From Candidatus Anaerostipes excrementavium (GTDB lineage Bacteria; Bacillota; Clostridia; Lachnospirales; Lachnospiraceae), in assembly GCA_019114985.1 (NCBI GenBank), contig DXEM01000015.1:62001-126000 (forward strand): a stretch of DNA of 64,000 nt, read 5' to 3'. Of the stretch, positions 19,302 to 29,025 are shown in pieces; positions within the stretch are counted from its first letter, which is position 1; every line of letters starts with the position of its first letter. The notes beneath the pieces were generated by a model. It made no database searches. It saw nothing but the letters and a program-made list of their open reading frames with translations, and had not been told where the DNA came from. The position numbers and the translations under genes are program-made.

Positions 19302-19655
19302 ATGGCAAAAAGAAGAGGCGGAATGCCGGGAATGGGCGGCAATATGAACCAGCTGATGAAGCAGGCTCAGAAAATGCAGCGGCAGATGGAAGAGACCAGC
19401 AAAGAATTGGAAGAAACAATGTACGAGGCAACAGCAGGCGGCGGAGTCGTGAAAGTGGTTGTTTCCGGTAAGAAAGAAGTCGTATCTGTTTCTTTGGAAG
19501 AAGAAGTGGTAGATCCGGATGATATTGAAATGTTAGAAGACCTGATCGTTGCCGCGACCAATGAAGCGCTTCGAAAGATGGAAGAAGATTCTCAAAACAA
19601 AATGGGCAAGATCACCGGAGGTTTAGGAGGAATGGGCGGAGGATTCCCGTTCTAG
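19302..19655 (+). CDS. ybaB: YbaB/EbfC-family nucleoid-associated protein
   Basis: This 117-residue protein has a Met/Gly-rich N-terminus ([20 protein letters not shown]), then [20 protein letters not shown], the family core. It binds DNA as a dimer and lies, as usual, between dnaX and recR. AGGAGG precedes the ATG. The Gly-rich C-terminus is also typical. Confidence 0.95.
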   Translation: MAKRRGGMPGMGGNMNQLMKQAQKMQRQMEETSKELEETMYEATAGGGVVKVVVSGKKEVVSVSLEEEVVDPDDIEMLEDLIVAATNEALRKMEEDSQNKMGKITGGLGGMGGGFPF

Positions 19656-19661
19656 GAAACG

Positions 19662-20258
19662 ATGGAGTATTATAGCAATCAAATCACACAGCTGATTGAG
19701 GAATTAGGAAAGCTGCCCGGAATCGGGCCAAAGTCTGCCGGACGTCTGGCATTTCATATTATTAATATGCCAAAAGATCAGGTCCAGAAACTTTCCAATA
19801 CGATTATCGGCGCAAAAGAAAACGTACATTATTGCAAAGAGTGCTGCACTTTAACAGATCAGGAGATCTGTCCGATCTGTGCCAGTGATGAGAGAGATCA
19901 CAGCACAATTATGGTTGTTGAAGACACAAGAGATCTTCTGGCATATGAAAAGACAGGGAAATACGAAGGAGTTTATCATGTTCTGCACGGCGCCATTTCT
20001 CCGATGCTTGGAATCGGACCGGATGATATTCGGCTGAAAGAGCTGATGGCAAGACTGCAGGGCAATGTAAAGGAGCTGATCATTGCGACGAATTCCAATC
20101 TGGAAGGAGAGACAACCGCAATGTATATCAGCAAACTCGTTAAGCCCACAGGAATTAAAGTCAGCAAGATCGCCAGCGGAGTTCCGGTCGGCGGAGATCT
20201 GGAATATATAGATGAAGTCACGTTGCTGCGAGCTTTGGAAGGACGTACGGAAATATAA
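19662..20258 (+). CDS. recR: Recombination mediator protein RecR
   Basis: This 198-residue protein has the RecR layout: N-terminal helix-hairpin-helix ([19 protein letters not shown]), a four-cysteine zinc finger (HYCKECC and EICPICASD), then a TOPRIM domain ([17 protein letters not shown]). RecR works with RecO/RecF in loading RecA at gaps. It starts 6 bases after ybaB and ends the operon before a strong hairpin. Confidence 0.97.
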   Translation: MEYYSNQITQLIEELGKLPGIGPKSAGRLAFHIINMPKDQVQKLSNTIIGAKENVHYCKECCTLTDQEICPICASDERDHSTIMVVEDTRDLLAYEKTGKYEGVYHVLHGAISPMLGIGPDDIRLKELMARLQGNVKELIIATNSNLEGETTAMYISKLVKPTGIKVSKIASGVPVGGDLEYIDEVTLLRALEGRTEI

Positions 20259-20272
20259 GAATCAAAAGTAAG

Positions 20273-20330
20273 AAGTTGCGTATCGGCAAAAAGGAGAGAT
20301 GAATCTCACAGCCGATACGCAGCTTTTTTA
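20273..20330 (+). terminator. Terminator after recR
   Basis: GCGTATCGGC (20278-20287) pairs with GCCGATACGC (20311-20320); the stem extends by AAGYT/AGCTT and is followed by a T-rich run. GAGA/TCTC gives an inner pairing in the loop. Confidence 0.85.
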
Positions 20331-20430
20331 GGAAGAACCAAAATGTTCCTGAAAAGATTTTAAAAATTCAGAATGAAAAGCTAGCGGTCAAAATATAGTA
20401 ATAGTATAGGGAAAATGAAAAAAGACATAA

Positions 20431-20460
20431 AGAAAAAACCGGCTTACGCCGGTCTTTTCT
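20431..20460. terminator. Second hairpin terminator, bidirectional form
   Basis: ACCGGC TTAC GCCGGT (20438-20453) with an A tract before and CTTTTCT after. The rest of the 20259-20736 gap holds no credible ORF; it ends in the promoter of the HIT gene. Confidence 0.8.
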
Positions 20461-20656
20461 CTTAAAACAATAAGGAGAGGATTTTCATCCTCAAGAGGGG
20501 TAGGATTTGAAAGTATTAACTACTTTACAGAATCTATTATAAAGGATAATTGTGAACAAAAAGTGAACTTTTGAAAATAATTTTAAAAAAGTTTTAAGAA
20601 AAAGATGAGTCATATTTACAATATAGTAAACAATAGAAAGAATTCACTTATGTTTC

Positions 20657-20685
20657 TTGAAAAAAGGGATGCAATAAGATAAAAT
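20657..20685 (+). promoter_or_regulatory. Promoter of the HIT-protein operon
   Basis: TTGAAA (20657-20662), 17 bases, TAAAAT (20680-20685). Optimal spacing and close to the vegetative consensus; about 45 bases of leader precede the ATG at 20737. Confidence 0.65.
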
Positions 20686-20736
20686 ACATCACAGATACCG
20701 TTACGTTCCAAGGCTTTAGAAAGGAAGTTACAGAAA

Positions 20737-21153
20737 ATGAGAAAAGAAGATTGTATTTTTTGCAAGATTATTAATGGAGACATTCCATCCAATACAATTT
20801 ATGAAAATTCTGATTTTAAAGTGATTATGGATGCTTCACCGGCGACGAAGGGTCATGTGCTGATTTTGCCGAAAGAGCATTTTAAAGATATATATGATAT
20901 AGACGCAGAGACGGCGGGGAAATTATTCCAGCTGGCTAGTGTTGTTGCAAGAGCCTTAAAAGAGGCGCTTCATTGTGATGGGCTGAACATTCTTCAGAAT
21001 AATGGAAGTATTGCCGGACAGACAGTCTTCCATTTCCATATGCATTTGATTCCTCGTTATGAAGGAGACACGGTTACATTGAAATGGGAAGAACATTCCG
21101 TTGAAGATATGGACGTGGAAAAGATCCGGCAGGATATTCGAAAAGCATTGTAG
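20737..21153 (+). CDS. HIT-family nucleotide hydrolase/transferase
   Basis: This 138-residue protein starts with CIFCKIINGDIPSNTIYE and has the histidine triad FHFHMHLIPRY, the catalytic centre of Hint-type purine nucleoside phosphoramidases. Two cysteines at the N-terminus may bind zinc, as in Hint-like proteins. AAGGAAG precedes the ATG. The next gene starts 10 bases after the stop. Confidence 0.93.
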   Translation: MRKEDCIFCKIINGDIPSNTIYENSDFKVIMDASPATKGHVLILPKEHFKDIYDIDAETAGKLFQLASVVARALKEALHCDGLNILQNNGSIAGQTVFHFHMHLIPRYEGDTVTLKWEEHSVEDMDVEKIRQDIRKAL

Positions 21154-21163
21154 GAGAATGGTC

Positions 21164-21754
21164 ATGGGAAAAATTTCATGGAAGCCGGGCAATATGATAT
21201 ACCCTTTGCCGGCGGTTATGGTGACCTGCCGAGATCAGGGCAAAGATAATGTGCTGACCATCGCATGGACCGGAACGATCTGTACGAATCCTCCGATGAC
21301 GTATATTTCGGTACGTCCTGAAAGACATTCCTACGATATGATTAAGAACAGCGGAGAATTTGTTATTAATCTCACAACGAAAGATTTGGCCAAAGCGACA
21401 GATTTTTGTGGGGTACGTTCAGGGAAAGATGTCGATAAGTTTCGGGAAATGCAGCTTGAGAAAGAGGAAGCGCAGGTTGTAAATGCACCTGTACTTTCTG
21501 CGAGCCCGGTGAATATTGAATGTAAAGTCAAGGACATTGTTCCTTTGGGATCTCATCATATGTTTGTGGCTGAGGTTGTCAATATTATGGTAGACGATGC
21601 ATATATGGAAGAGAGCGGAAGATTTGCGCTGGAGAAGACGAATCCGCTGGTATATGCTCATGGCAGTTATTTTGAGACAGGGAAGCAGTTGGGAACCTTT
21701 GGGTATTCTGTAAGGAAGAAAAAGAAAAGGAAAAAGCGGCATGGCAGAAAATAA
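21164..21754 (+). CDS. Flavin reductase family protein
   Basis: This 196-residue protein has the flavin reductase-like FMN-binding fold: PLPAVMVTCRDQGKDNVLTI near the N-terminus and HSYDMIKNSGEFVINL in the middle. The C-terminus carries a basic tail (RKKKKRKKRHGRK) that overlaps the start of the next gene. The ATG at 21164 has GGAGAA upstream and begins the domain; an in-frame start 63 bases earlier would overlap the HIT gene. Substrate unknown. Confidence 0.85.
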   Translation: MGKISWKPGNMIYPLPAVMVTCRDQGKDNVLTIAWTGTICTNPPMTYISVRPERHSYDMIKNSGEFVINLTTKDLAKATDFCGVRSGKDVDKFREMQLEKEEAQVVNAPVLSASPVNIECKVKDIVPLGSHHMFVAEVVNIMVDDAYMEESGRFALEKTNPLVYAHGSYFETGKQLGTFGYSVRKKKKRKKRHGRK

Positions 21755-22244
21755 AAATAACTATACGCTGGTTGGAATGCCGGGCGCAGGAAAGAGTACC
21801 ATAGGAGTCCTGCTTGCCAAGGCATTGGGCTATGAATTTATTGATACAGATTTGGTAATCCAGAGACGGGAAGGCAAGTTGTTAAAGGAAATCATTGCAG
21901 ATGCCGGAAACGACGGATTTAAGAAAATAGAAGAAGATGTGAACGCTTCGATTGAAGCAAGCCGGGCAGTTATTGCGCCGGGTGGAAGTGCGATCTACAG
22001 TGACAAAGCGATGAAGCATTTTCGAGAGATAGGAACTATCATTTATCTGAAACTTTCATATAAAACGGTGGAACAGAGATTGGGGGATTTGAAGGCAAGA
22101 GGAGTTGTACTGAAAAAGGGACAGACACTTTATGATCTGTACTGTGAGCGCGCTCCTCTATATGAAAAATATGCAGATATTATAGTTGAGCTGGATCATT
22201 TGGATATTGGAGACTCTTTAGAAAAAGTGTTGGAAAACCTATAA
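21741..22244 (+). CDS. Shikimate kinase-like protein
   Basis: This 167-residue P-loop kinase has Walker A GMPGAGKSTIG, the DTD substrate motif (FIDTDLVIQ), and the C-terminal RAPLYEKYAD arginine segment of shikimate kinases. Two core positions differ from classical AroK: GFKK replaces GFRxxE, and APGGSAI replaces GGG. It may be a true but diverged shikimate kinase or a related small-molecule kinase. It overlaps the flavin reductase gene by 14 bases, and no aro genes are nearby. Confidence 0.7.
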   Translation: MAENKNNYTLVGMPGAGKSTIGVLLAKALGYEFIDTDLVIQRREGKLLKEIIADAGNDGFKKIEEDVNASIEASRAVIAPGGSAIYSDKAMKHFREIGTIIYLKLSYKTVEQRLGDLKARGVVLKKGQTLYDLYCERAPLYEKYADIIVELDHLDIGDSLEKVLENL

Positions 22245-22258
22245 AGTTGTGTTATAAT
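22230..22258 (+). promoter_or_regulatory. Promoter of murA
   Basis: TTGGAA (22230-22235), 17 bases, TATAAT (22253-22258), with an extended -10 TG at 22250-22251. The -35 lies inside the end of the upstream kinase gene. Confidence 0.75.
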
Positions 22259-22331
22259 GTAGAATGTATGATTTTAAATAATTACCAAAGATAAAATAAG
22301 GTTTAATATTATAGATTAATTGAGGTGTATC

Positions 22332-23627
22332 ATGAAACAATATGTCATTAAAGGTGGAAACCCATTAGTTGGTGAAGTAGTCATCGGCGGAGCGAAGAAT
22401 GCAGCGCTTCCGGTATTGGCGGCAGCAGTTATGACTGATGGGAAATGTATGATCGATAACATGCCTGACGTTAGAGATATTAATGTTTTGCTTCAAGCTA
22501 TGGAAGGAATTGGAGCAGCTGTAGATAGAACCGGAAAACATGAAGTTACCATTAGTGGAAATGGGATTCATCCAGAGTGTGATGTAGATAATGAATTTAT
22601 TCGAAAGATCCGCGCTTCTTATTATTTAATCGGAGCGCTTCTCGGAAAATATAAGAGGGCCAGAGTAGCCCTGCCGGGCGGATGTGAAATCGGAAGCCGT
22701 CCGATCGATCAGCATATCAAGGGATTTAAGGCGCTTGGTGCTGAAATTGAGATTGAAAATGGTATGATCAGCGCGAAAGCTGATGAGCTTCGCGGATGCC
22801 ATATTTACATGGATGTTGTCTCTGTAGGAGCGACAATCAATGTTATGATGGCAGCATCTCTTGCAAAGGGAGATACAATTATTGAAAACTCTGCAAAAGA
22901 ACCGCATGTTGTAGATGTAGCGAACTTCTTGAACAGCATGGGGGCAAAGATTCGCGGAGCAGGAACCGATGTCATTAAGATCAAGGGTGTAGAGCGCTTT
23001 GGTGACTGCCAGTACTCTATTATTCCGGATCAGATTGAGGCCGGAACCTTTATGACAGCAGCAGTAGCGACAAAAGGCGATATTACAATTAAGAATGTGA
23101 TTCCGAAGCATTTGGAAGCAATCAGCGCAAAGCTGACAGAGATTGGGGCTCAGGTAGATGAATTCGATGATGCTGTCCGCGTATCAGCGACAAAACGCCT
23201 GGAATCCACAAATATAAAAACGCTTCCGTATCCGGGATTCCCAACGGATATGCAGCCGCAGATGGCGGTGACACTGGCTCTTTCCAATGGAACCAGCGTG
23301 ATTTCCGAAAGTATTTTTGAGAATCGTTTCCGTTACGTAGATGAATTGACGAAGATGGGAGCAACGATCCAGGTAGACGGAAGAACTGCAATCATTACCG
23401 GTGTGGAAGGATTCACAGGTGCAGATGTAGAAGCTCCGGACTTAAGAGCGGGCGCTGCGCTTGTAATTGCAGGTTTATCAGCAAAAGGTTTCACGACGGT
23501 AAGTGAGATTGGATATATTAATCGCGGATATGAAGAGTTTGAGAAGAAGTTAAGAAATCTTGGCGGAGAAATCAAATTAGTTAACAGCGAGAAAGAAGCT
23601 GCAAAGTTTAAGCTGAAGATTGGATAA
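22332..23627 (+). CDS. murA: UDP-N-acetylglucosamine 1-carboxyvinyltransferase
   Basis: This 431-residue protein performs the first committed step of peptidoglycan synthesis, moving enolpyruvate to UDP-GlcNAc. The N-terminus has the lysine-asparagine motif (GGAKNAALPVLAA), and the active cysteine that fosfomycin attacks is present (C118 in GGCEIGSRPID). The ATG at 22332 has GAGGTG upstream; a TTG 12 bases earlier is in frame but lacks a site. It has its own promoter. The PsiE-like gene follows after 17 bases. Confidence 0.95.
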   Translation: MKQYVIKGGNPLVGEVVIGGAKNAALPVLAAAVMTDGKCMIDNMPDVRDINVLLQAMEGIGAAVDRTGKHEVTISGNGIHPECDVDNEFIRKIRASYYLIGALLGKYKRARVALPGGCEIGSRPIDQHIKGFKALGAEIEIENGMISAKADELRGCHIYMDVVSVGATINVMMAASLAKGDTIIENSAKEPHVVDVANFLNSMGAKIRGAGTDVIKIKGVERFGDCQYSIIPDQIEAGTFMTAAVATKGDITIKNVIPKHLEAISAKLTEIGAQVDEFDDAVRVSATKRLESTNIKTLPYPGFPTDMQPQMAVTLALSNGTSVISESIFENRFRYVDELTKMGATIQVDGRTAIITGVEGFTGADVEAPDLRAGAALVIAGLSAKGFTTVSEIGYINRGYEEFEKKLRNLGGEIKLVNSEKEAAKFKLKIG

Positions 23628-23644
23628 AGAGGAGAATTGCCTTT

Positions 23645-24286
23645 ATGAGACAATACCTGAAAAACGAAGTGTTCAAGATTTCAAAATGGGTAGAATTGAT
23701 TCTGTCGGTCATTATAACGATCGCGGTCATTGGCGGTACGGTATGGCTGGTACGAGATTTGGTGGAGATGATGGCGGCCCATCCGGGAACAGAGGAAATC
23801 TATGGATTTGTTGGGATTGCTTTTAATCTTGTGATCTGTATTGAGTTTATCAAGATGCTGTGCAAACATACGCCGGATACATTAGTAGAGGTGCTGATGT
23901 TTGCCATTGCCCGTCAAATGATTGTAGAGCATACAACACCATTGGAGAATTTGATCGGCATTTCTGCGATTGCTGTATTATTCGCAATCCGGAAATTCTT
24001 GTTCAAGCAGTTTGACGATGTGGATCGAACGATTTTTCTGCCTTCTCAGAAGATTTCCGATATTAACCAGCTGATTCATGTGGGAATTCCGGAAGAGTTC
24101 CGAGGCGAAACGCTGGGAGATTTAATGGAAGAATATGTAGAAAAAGGAGAACGAGGTTTTCAGGTAGGGCAATGTTATTTTTTCCTGGGCGGAGCGCTGC
24201 GTGTTGAGAGAGTTGTCAACGGGCAGATTGTGGAGATTCAGGTCATCCGGGATCGATCCGTTCCGTTTATGCCGAAAGAACATTAG
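23645..24286 (+). CDS. PsiE-like membrane protein
   Basis: This 213-residue protein has about four membrane helices in its first 125 residues, with CIEFIKMLCKHTPDTLVEV and ARQMIVEH, which resemble the phosphate-starvation PsiE family. A soluble C-terminal domain follows (GDLMEEYVEKGERGFQVGQC), of the kind seen in transporter-associated domains. The function is unknown. It is probably co-transcribed with murA, and its stop codon lies in the stem of the following terminator. Confidence 0.55.
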   Translation: MRQYLKNEVFKISKWVELILSVIITIAVIGGTVWLVRDLVEMMAAHPGTEEIYGFVGIAFNLVICIEFIKMLCKHTPDTLVEVLMFAIARQMIVEHTTPLENLIGISAIAVLFAIRKFLFKQFDDVDRTIFLPSQKISDINQLIHVGIPEEFRGETLGDLMEEYVEKGERGFQVGQCYFFLGGALRVERVVNGQIVEIQVIRDRSVPFMPKEH

Positions 24287-24310
24287 GTCCGAAGCAATTC
24301 GGGCCTTTCT
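24285..24310 (+). terminator. Terminator after the PsiE-like gene
   Basis: AGGTCCGAA (24285-24293) pairs with TTCGGGCCT (24298-24306), followed by TTCTTT. The stem takes in the TAG stop. Confidence 0.75.
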
Positions 24311-24311
24311 T

Positions 24312-24343
24312 TATTTCATAGGAAACTTGGATCCTATGAAATA
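24312..24343. repeat. Short palindrome related to the element at 50041
   Basis: TATTTCATAGGA (24312-24323) and TCCTATGAAATA (24332-24343) flank AACTTGGA. The same core, with CCATAGGAAACTT, opens the larger structured element at 50041-50163, so this looks like a short form of a dispersed repeat. Confidence 0.6.
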
Positions 24344-24410
24344 AAAAACTCTGGGCAGGGAAAAAGTTTAAAACTAAAAATTTTCGATTATCATGCAGAA
24401 AGGATAAGAT

Positions 24411-25598
24411 ATGGAAAAGGTACTATTTACGTCTGAATCTGTTACCGAAGGTCATCCGGACAAAATCTGTGATCAAATATCAGATGCGATTTTGGATGCT
24501 TTGATGGAACAGGATCCTATGAGCCGTGTGGCTTGCGAGACGTGTACAACAACAGGAATTGTGATGGTCATGGGTGAAATAACAACAAACGCCTATGTTG
24601 ATATTCAAAAAATTGTTCGAGACACCGTAAGAGAAGTCGGCTATACCAGAGGAAAATATGGTTTTGATGCTGATACATGCGGTGTTATTACAGCGATTGA
24701 TGAGCAGTCCAGCGACATCGCAATGGGAGTCGATAAGGCGCTGGAAGCCAGAGAAAATGAAATGAGCGACGATGAGATCGAGGCAATTGGAGCCGGTGAT
24801 CAGGGAATGATGTTTGGTTATGCAACCAACGAAACGGACGAATATATGCCATACCCAATCTCTCTGGCTCATAAGCTGTCAAGACAGCTGACGAAGGTAA
24901 GGAAAGACGGAACGCTTTCTTATTTAAGACCGGACGGCAAGACACAGGTCACAGTAGAATATGATGAAGATGGAAAACCAATGCGCCTGGAGGCAGTTGT
25001 TCTGTCCACGCAGCATGACCCGGATGTAAGCCAGGAACAGATTCATGAAGACATTAAGAGAGAAGTCTTCGATAAGATCCTTCCGAAGAAAATGGTGGAT
25101 GAAGAGACGAAGTTCTTTATTAATCCGACCGGTCGTTTTGTAATCGGAGGACCTCACGGAGATGCCGGCGTTACAGGACGAAAGATTATTGTAGATACTT
25201 ACGGCGGATATGCTCGTCATGGCGGCGGAGCATTCTCCGGAAAAGATTGTACAAAGGTAGACCGCTCTGCGGCTTATGCGGCACGTTATGTTGCAAAGAA
25301 CATCGTAGCAGCAGGTCTTGCAGATAAATGTGAGATCCAGTTATCTTATGCTATCGGAGTAGCAGAACCTACCTCCATCATGGTTGACACATTTGGAACC
25401 GGAAAGAAAACCAATCAGGAATTGGTAGAATTAATCCGAAAACATTTCGATTTAAGACCTGCAGGCATTATCAAAATGCTGGATCTTAGAAGACCGATTT
25501 ATAAGCAGACAGCAGCGTATGGACATTTTGGAAGAAATGATTTGGATCTTCCATGGGAGAAACTGGACAAGGTTGACTTACTGAAAGCTGACGAGTAG
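24411..25598 (+). CDS. metK: S-adenosylmethionine synthase
   Basis: This 395-residue protein has the three MetK signatures: [16 protein letters not shown] at the N-terminus, [15 protein letters not shown] in the middle and [17 protein letters not shown] near residue 275. It makes S-adenosylmethionine from methionine and ATP. The 67 bases before it are too short and unstructured for a SAM riboswitch. GTATGCAGAAAGGAT provides a modest ribosome site. Confidence 0.97.
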   Translation: MEKVLFTSESVTEGHPDKICDQISDAILDALMEQDPMSRVACETCTTTGIVMVMGEITTNAYVDIQKIVRDTVREVGYTRGKYGFDADTCGVITAIDEQSSDIAMGVDKALEARENEMSDDEIEAIGAGDQGMMFGYATNETDEYMPYPISLAHKLSRQLTKVRKDGTLSYLRPDGKTQVTVEYDEDGKPMRLEAVVLSTQHDPDVSQEQIHEDIKREVFDKILPKKMVDEETKFFINPTGRFVIGGPHGDAGVTGRKIIVDTYGGYARHGGGAFSGKDCTKVDRSAAYAARYVAKNIVAAGLADKCEIQLSYAIGVAEPTSIMVDTFGTGKKTNQELVELIRKHFDLRPAGIIKMLDLRRPIYKQTAAYGHFGRNDLDLPWEKLDKVDLLKADE

Positions 25599-25621
25599 AT
25601 AAAATGAATCTGAAAAATACA

Positions 25622-25642
25622 TCTTCGGCAGAAAGCCGAAGA
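25622..25642 (+). other. Hairpin between metK and guaA
   Basis: TCTTCGGC (25622-25629) and GCCGAAGA (25635-25642) form a perfect stem, but only ATTTGG follows, so it is a weak or attenuating terminator at best. Confidence 0.45.
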
Positions 25643-25667
25643 ATTTGGAAGCCTAGGAGGAAAATGA

Positions 25668-27215
25668 GTGAAGAACGAATTAGTCATCGTCATTGATTTC
25701 GGAGGACAGTATAATCAGTTGGTAGCTCGCCGTGTGCGGGAGTGTAACGTATACTGCGAAATCTATTCTTACAAAATCGATATTGAGAAAATAAAAGAAA
25801 TGAATCCAAAAGGAATCATCTTAACCGGCGGACCAAACAGCTGCTATGAAGAAGATTCCGCGACTTATTCCAAAGAGTTATTTGAATTGGGAATCCCGGT
25901 TCTCGGACTGTGCTACGGAGCACAGCTGATGCAGCATATTCTGGGAGGAAAAGTAGAAAAAGCTCCTGTTCGTGAATATGGAAAAACAAAAGTGATCGTA
26001 GATGATACAGCTTCTCCGATTTTTGAAGGCGTATCAGAAGAAACAATCTGCTGGATGAGCCATTTTGATTATATTTCAAAGACAGCTCCTGGATTTATTA
26101 CCACATCTCATACAGCAGACTGTCCAACAGCATCCGCGGAAAATAAGGAGAAGAATTTATATGCAATCCAGTTCCATCCGGAAGTATTGCATACAGAAGA
26201 AGGAACAAAAATGCTTTCCAACTTTGTTCTGAATGTATGCGGATGTTCCGGTGACTGGCGCATGGATTCTTTTGTGGAAGAATCCATCCAGAAGATCCGT
26301 GAAAAAGTCGGAGACGGTAAAGTATTGTGTGCGTTATCCGGCGGAGTCGACTCTTCCGTTGCCGCAGTTATGTTGTCTAAAGCGATCGGAAAACAGTTAA
26401 CCTGCGTATTCGTTGACCATGGACTTCTTCGTAAGAATGAGGGAGATGAAGTAGAGGCTGTATTCGGACCGGAAGGACCATATGATCTGAACTTCATTCG
26501 TGTGAATGCACAGCAGAGATACTATGATAAACTGAAAGGTGTAGAAGAACCGGAGAAAAAACGTAAGATCATCGGAGAAGAATTTATTCGTGTCTTCGAG
26601 GAAGAAGCGAAAAAGATCGGTAAAGTTGATTTCCTCGTACAGGGAACGATTTATCCTGACGTAGTCGAAAGTGGTCTTGGCGGAGAATCTGCAGTGATCA
26701 AGTCTCACCATAACGTAGGAGGACTTCCGGATCATGTAGATTTCAAAGAAATCATTGAGCCGCTTCGCGATTTGTTCAAAGATGAGGTAAGAAAAGCCGG
26801 ACTTGAAATGGGGCTTCCGGAATATCTTGTATTCAGACAGCCATTCCCGGGACCGGGACTTGGAATCCGAATCATCGGAGAAGTAACTGAAGAAAAAGTA
26901 AAAATCGTGCAGGATGCAGACGCGATTTACCGGGAAGAGATCGCCAATGCAGGACTGGACCGAAGCATCGGACAGTATTTTGCAGGACTTACCAATATGA
27001 GATCCGTCGGAGTCATGGGAGATGAAAGAACTTATGACTATGCGGTGGCATTAAGAGCAGTCAATACGATCGACTTCATGACAGCAGAAGCAGCAGAAAT
27101 TCCGTATGAAGTGCTGAACAAAGTCATGAACCGAATTATTAATGAGGTAAGAGGAGTCAATCGAGTCATGTACGATCTGACCAGCAAACCGCCAGGAACG
27201 ATAGAATTTGAATAA
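25668..27215 (+). CDS. guaA: GMP synthase (glutamine-hydrolysing)
   Basis: This 515-residue enzyme converts XMP to GMP. The class I amidotransferase half has the nucleophile (GLCYGAQL) and FHPE; the synthetase half has the PP-loop ([13 protein letters not shown]) and ends in KPPGTIEFE. The GTG at 25668 has AGGAGG seven bases upstream; a nearby ATG is out of frame. The 3' end is of interest because a direct repeat starting in the last codons recurs at 32102, as expected when an element has used the guaA end as its attachment site. Confidence 0.97.
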   Translation: MKNELVIVIDFGGQYNQLVARRVRECNVYCEIYSYKIDIEKIKEMNPKGIILTGGPNSCYEEDSATYSKELFELGIPVLGLCYGAQLMQHILGGKVEKAPVREYGKTKVIVDDTASPIFEGVSEETICWMSHFDYISKTAPGFITTSHTADCPTASAENKEKNLYAIQFHPEVLHTEEGTKMLSNFVLNVCGCSGDWRMDSFVEESIQKIREKVGDGKVLCALSGGVDSSVAAVMLSKAIGKQLTCVFVDHGLLRKNEGDEVEAVFGPEGPYDLNFIRVNAQQRYYDKLKGVEEPEKKRKIIGEEFIRVFEEEAKKIGKVDFLVQGTIYPDVVESGLGGESAVIKSHHNVGGLPDHVDFKEIIEPLRDLFKDEVRKAGLEMGLPEYLVFRQPFPGPGLGIRIIGEVTEEKVKIVQDADAIYREEIANAGLDRSIGQYFAGLTNMRSVGVMGDERTYDYAVALRAVNTIDFMTAEAAEIPYEVLNKVMNRIINEVRGVNRVMYDLTSKPPGTIEFE

Positions 27216-27375
27216 CACAAATGTCATTTCGCACACCCAGATAGCGCGTTTTTCGCAAAGCTCGTTATCCTGTATGAAACAAAAAAAGACATACAAAATC
27301 AGACCTTAAAGGAGAAGTCCTTTGAGGTCTTTTTTTAATTAAATTCTGAAACAAAATTCGTTGCAAACCTTGTAA
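27204..27375 (+). repeat. Direct repeat copy 1, starting in the guaA stop region
   Basis: From GAATTTGAATAA (27204-27215, the last three codons and stop of guaA) this stretch runs collinearly with 32102-32275. Shared blocks include GTCATTTCG, CTCGTTATCCTGTA and AAATTCTGAAACAAAA, with scattered mismatches and a one-base gap. It contains a terminator (27301-27336). No ORF is credible. Downstream, two looser echoes of the GAAACAAA(A/T)TTCGTTGC motif occur near 27390 and 27431. Confidence 0.75.
27301..27336 (+). terminator. Terminator of guaA
   Basis: AGACCTTAAAGGA (27301-27313) pairs with TCCTTTGAGGTCT (27318-27330), followed by seven T. Confidence 0.9.
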
Positions 27376-27500
27376 ATACAATACTTTTAACAAAATCTCG
27401 AAACAAATTTTCGTTGCTAAATATCGTTCTCTAAATTCTGTTTCGATATTCGCTGCGGCTCCCAAGGAGACGCTAACAGAATTTGTAAAGGGACAAAACA

Positions 27501-27542
27501 GAGAGCCGGGAAGCCGCATAAGCAGAGGCCTTTCCGGCTCTT
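27501..27542. other. Hairpin in the guaA/ISLre2 gap
   Basis: GAGAGCCGGGAA (27501-27512) pairs with TTTCCGGCTCTT (27531-27542), apart from one mismatch. There is no T tract. It may be an old terminator; nothing else was recognised in 27376-27627. Confidence 0.45.
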
Positions 27543-27627
27543 AGTGTGCGTCACGATACCTTTTTGATGTCTAAATTATAGTTACATGTAATGTGGATTT
27601 TGTATGATTAGGACAATATATCTGTTA

Positions 27628-28889
27628 GCGTAAAATTTTTGTAGGATTCATAGAAAAAGGAACACCAGTTTTGTGTTATTATATTAGTCGACCAAAACCA
27701 ATAGCACAAAGAAAGATGTTCCCTATGATTAAAAGTATACAACAGTTTGAAGAAATTGGCATTAAAAAATTTGAGAAAATCATAGAAAAATTCATGAAAA
27801 ACCCTAAAGATATGACAGCCTTTGTTTATGGGATCCGCGATGAAGTGATTGCTTTCGGATTAGAGATTATAAAAGAAACATTGGAAGATTGCAATCAGAT
27901 GCTCCGCGACAGTGAAAAAACAATCATGGAGTGTGGTAAGAACGGACAGAAAACAGCTGACCACAAGCCTCAGTACAGTCTGTTTTGAAAAAACATTGTT
28001 CCGGAATAAGCAGACCGGAAAACATTCTTATCTGCTGGATCACATCATGGGGGTCGAAAGCCATGAACGACTGACAGAAGGAGCAGAAGCAAAACTGCTG
28101 GAAGAAGCTGTGCAGACCTCATACCGGAAAGCAGGGGAAGAAACAAGCCTGACAGACCAGGTGAGCAAACAGACAGTCAAAAATAAGCTGCATAAGTTGG
28201 CATTCCCACAGCAGAAAGAAATAGGGCGGAAGAAAAAAGAAGTGGAGTATCTTTACATCGATGCGGATGAAGACCATGTATCCCTGCAGTTCAAAGAGAA
28301 GCAAGGAAGATTTCCCTGAGGTGGTTGATTGGCTGAAAGACTGAGCAAAAACAGAAGGAGCGGAAAAACGGATCGATGAGAGCGCTGCCTATATCCTCTC
28401 AAACTGGACGGCGGCAAAAATGCGTTTGACAAACCGAAAGACAGTAAAGGGATGCAATGCGGAAGGGCATGTGAGCCATGTTCTGTCAGCCCGGATGAGT
28501 TCGCGACCAATGGGGTGGAGCCGAACAGGTGCGGATAAAATGGCATGTGTAAGGGCGTATTACTGAAACGGAGGGGATAAGTTGGAGCAAGAGAGCGAGC
28601 TTCCGACTGTGGACGGAGCAGAAAAAGAAGTGCCGAACTGTGAGAGTATGCTAAGATGGGAAAGACAGAATTACAAAAAGCTGGGGAAATATATAGAGAG
28701 GATGAACCATAGTGTCAGTACAGAAGTGAAAAAGTATGCATAGTTCCATGCAGAGATCTGGGGATTATAGAAATAAAGAACTTGTAAGAAGCGAAAAAAG
28801 GAAGTATAGTATAAAGAGATCACAGACTGATATATCTGATACATCTCTGGCAGTTTCTGCCTTTATAATTCCTACTGTAAATTTACGCC
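27628..28889 (+). mobile_element. Degenerate ISLre2-family insertion sequence
   Basis: The left end (27628, GCGTAAAATTTTTGTAGGA) is an imperfect inverted repeat of the right end (TCCTACTGTAAATTTACGC, ending 28889). Between them are the remains of an ISLre2 (UPF0236) transposase. The element is about 1.26 kb, shorter than intact relatives, because of internal loss. Its last roughly 95 bases recur at 35581-35676. No clear target duplication was seen. Confidence 0.7.
27725..28743 (+). pseudogene. ISLre2-family transposase, frameshifted and deleted
   Basis: The N-terminal part (MIKSIQQFEEIGIKKFEKII, ending in a stop near 27988) continues in another frame from about 27970 (FEKTLFRNKQTGKHSYLLDH, YLYIDADEDHVSLQ) to a stop at 28319. 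A third piece in a further frame reads ESAAYILSNWTAAK, CNAEGHVSHVLSARMSSRP and GADKMACVRAYY, the conserved C-terminus of the family. Frame shifts and the loss between the second and third pieces make it inactive. Confidence 0.8.
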
Positions 28890-28978
28890 GTTGACATAAT
28901 CAAAAATGCTTGACAACAAAAAAGTGTGCTGGGAAGATAACAGGAAAGAAAAATGCTCTGTATGAAAAGCATATAGAG

Positions 28979-28987
28979 TGTTATAAT
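28979..28987 (+). promoter_or_regulatory. Extended -10 promoter before the DUF2806 gene
   Basis: TGTTATAAT (28979-28987) matches TGnTATAAT; no good -35 is needed or seen. It lies 39 bases before the ATG at 29026 and just outside the IS right end. Confidence 0.5.
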
Positions 28988-29025
28988 AAAAAAATGTGGA
29001 AAATTAGAAACTACAGGGGGATAAA

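Noticed and set aside
24344..24410. SAM riboswitch before metK
   Set aside because: Only 67 AT-rich bases lie between the hairpins and the ATG; none of the conserved junction elements is visible.
28253..28546. 97-residue minus-strand ORF in the ISLre2 element
   Set aside because: Antisense to recognisable transposase pieces; no domain of its own.
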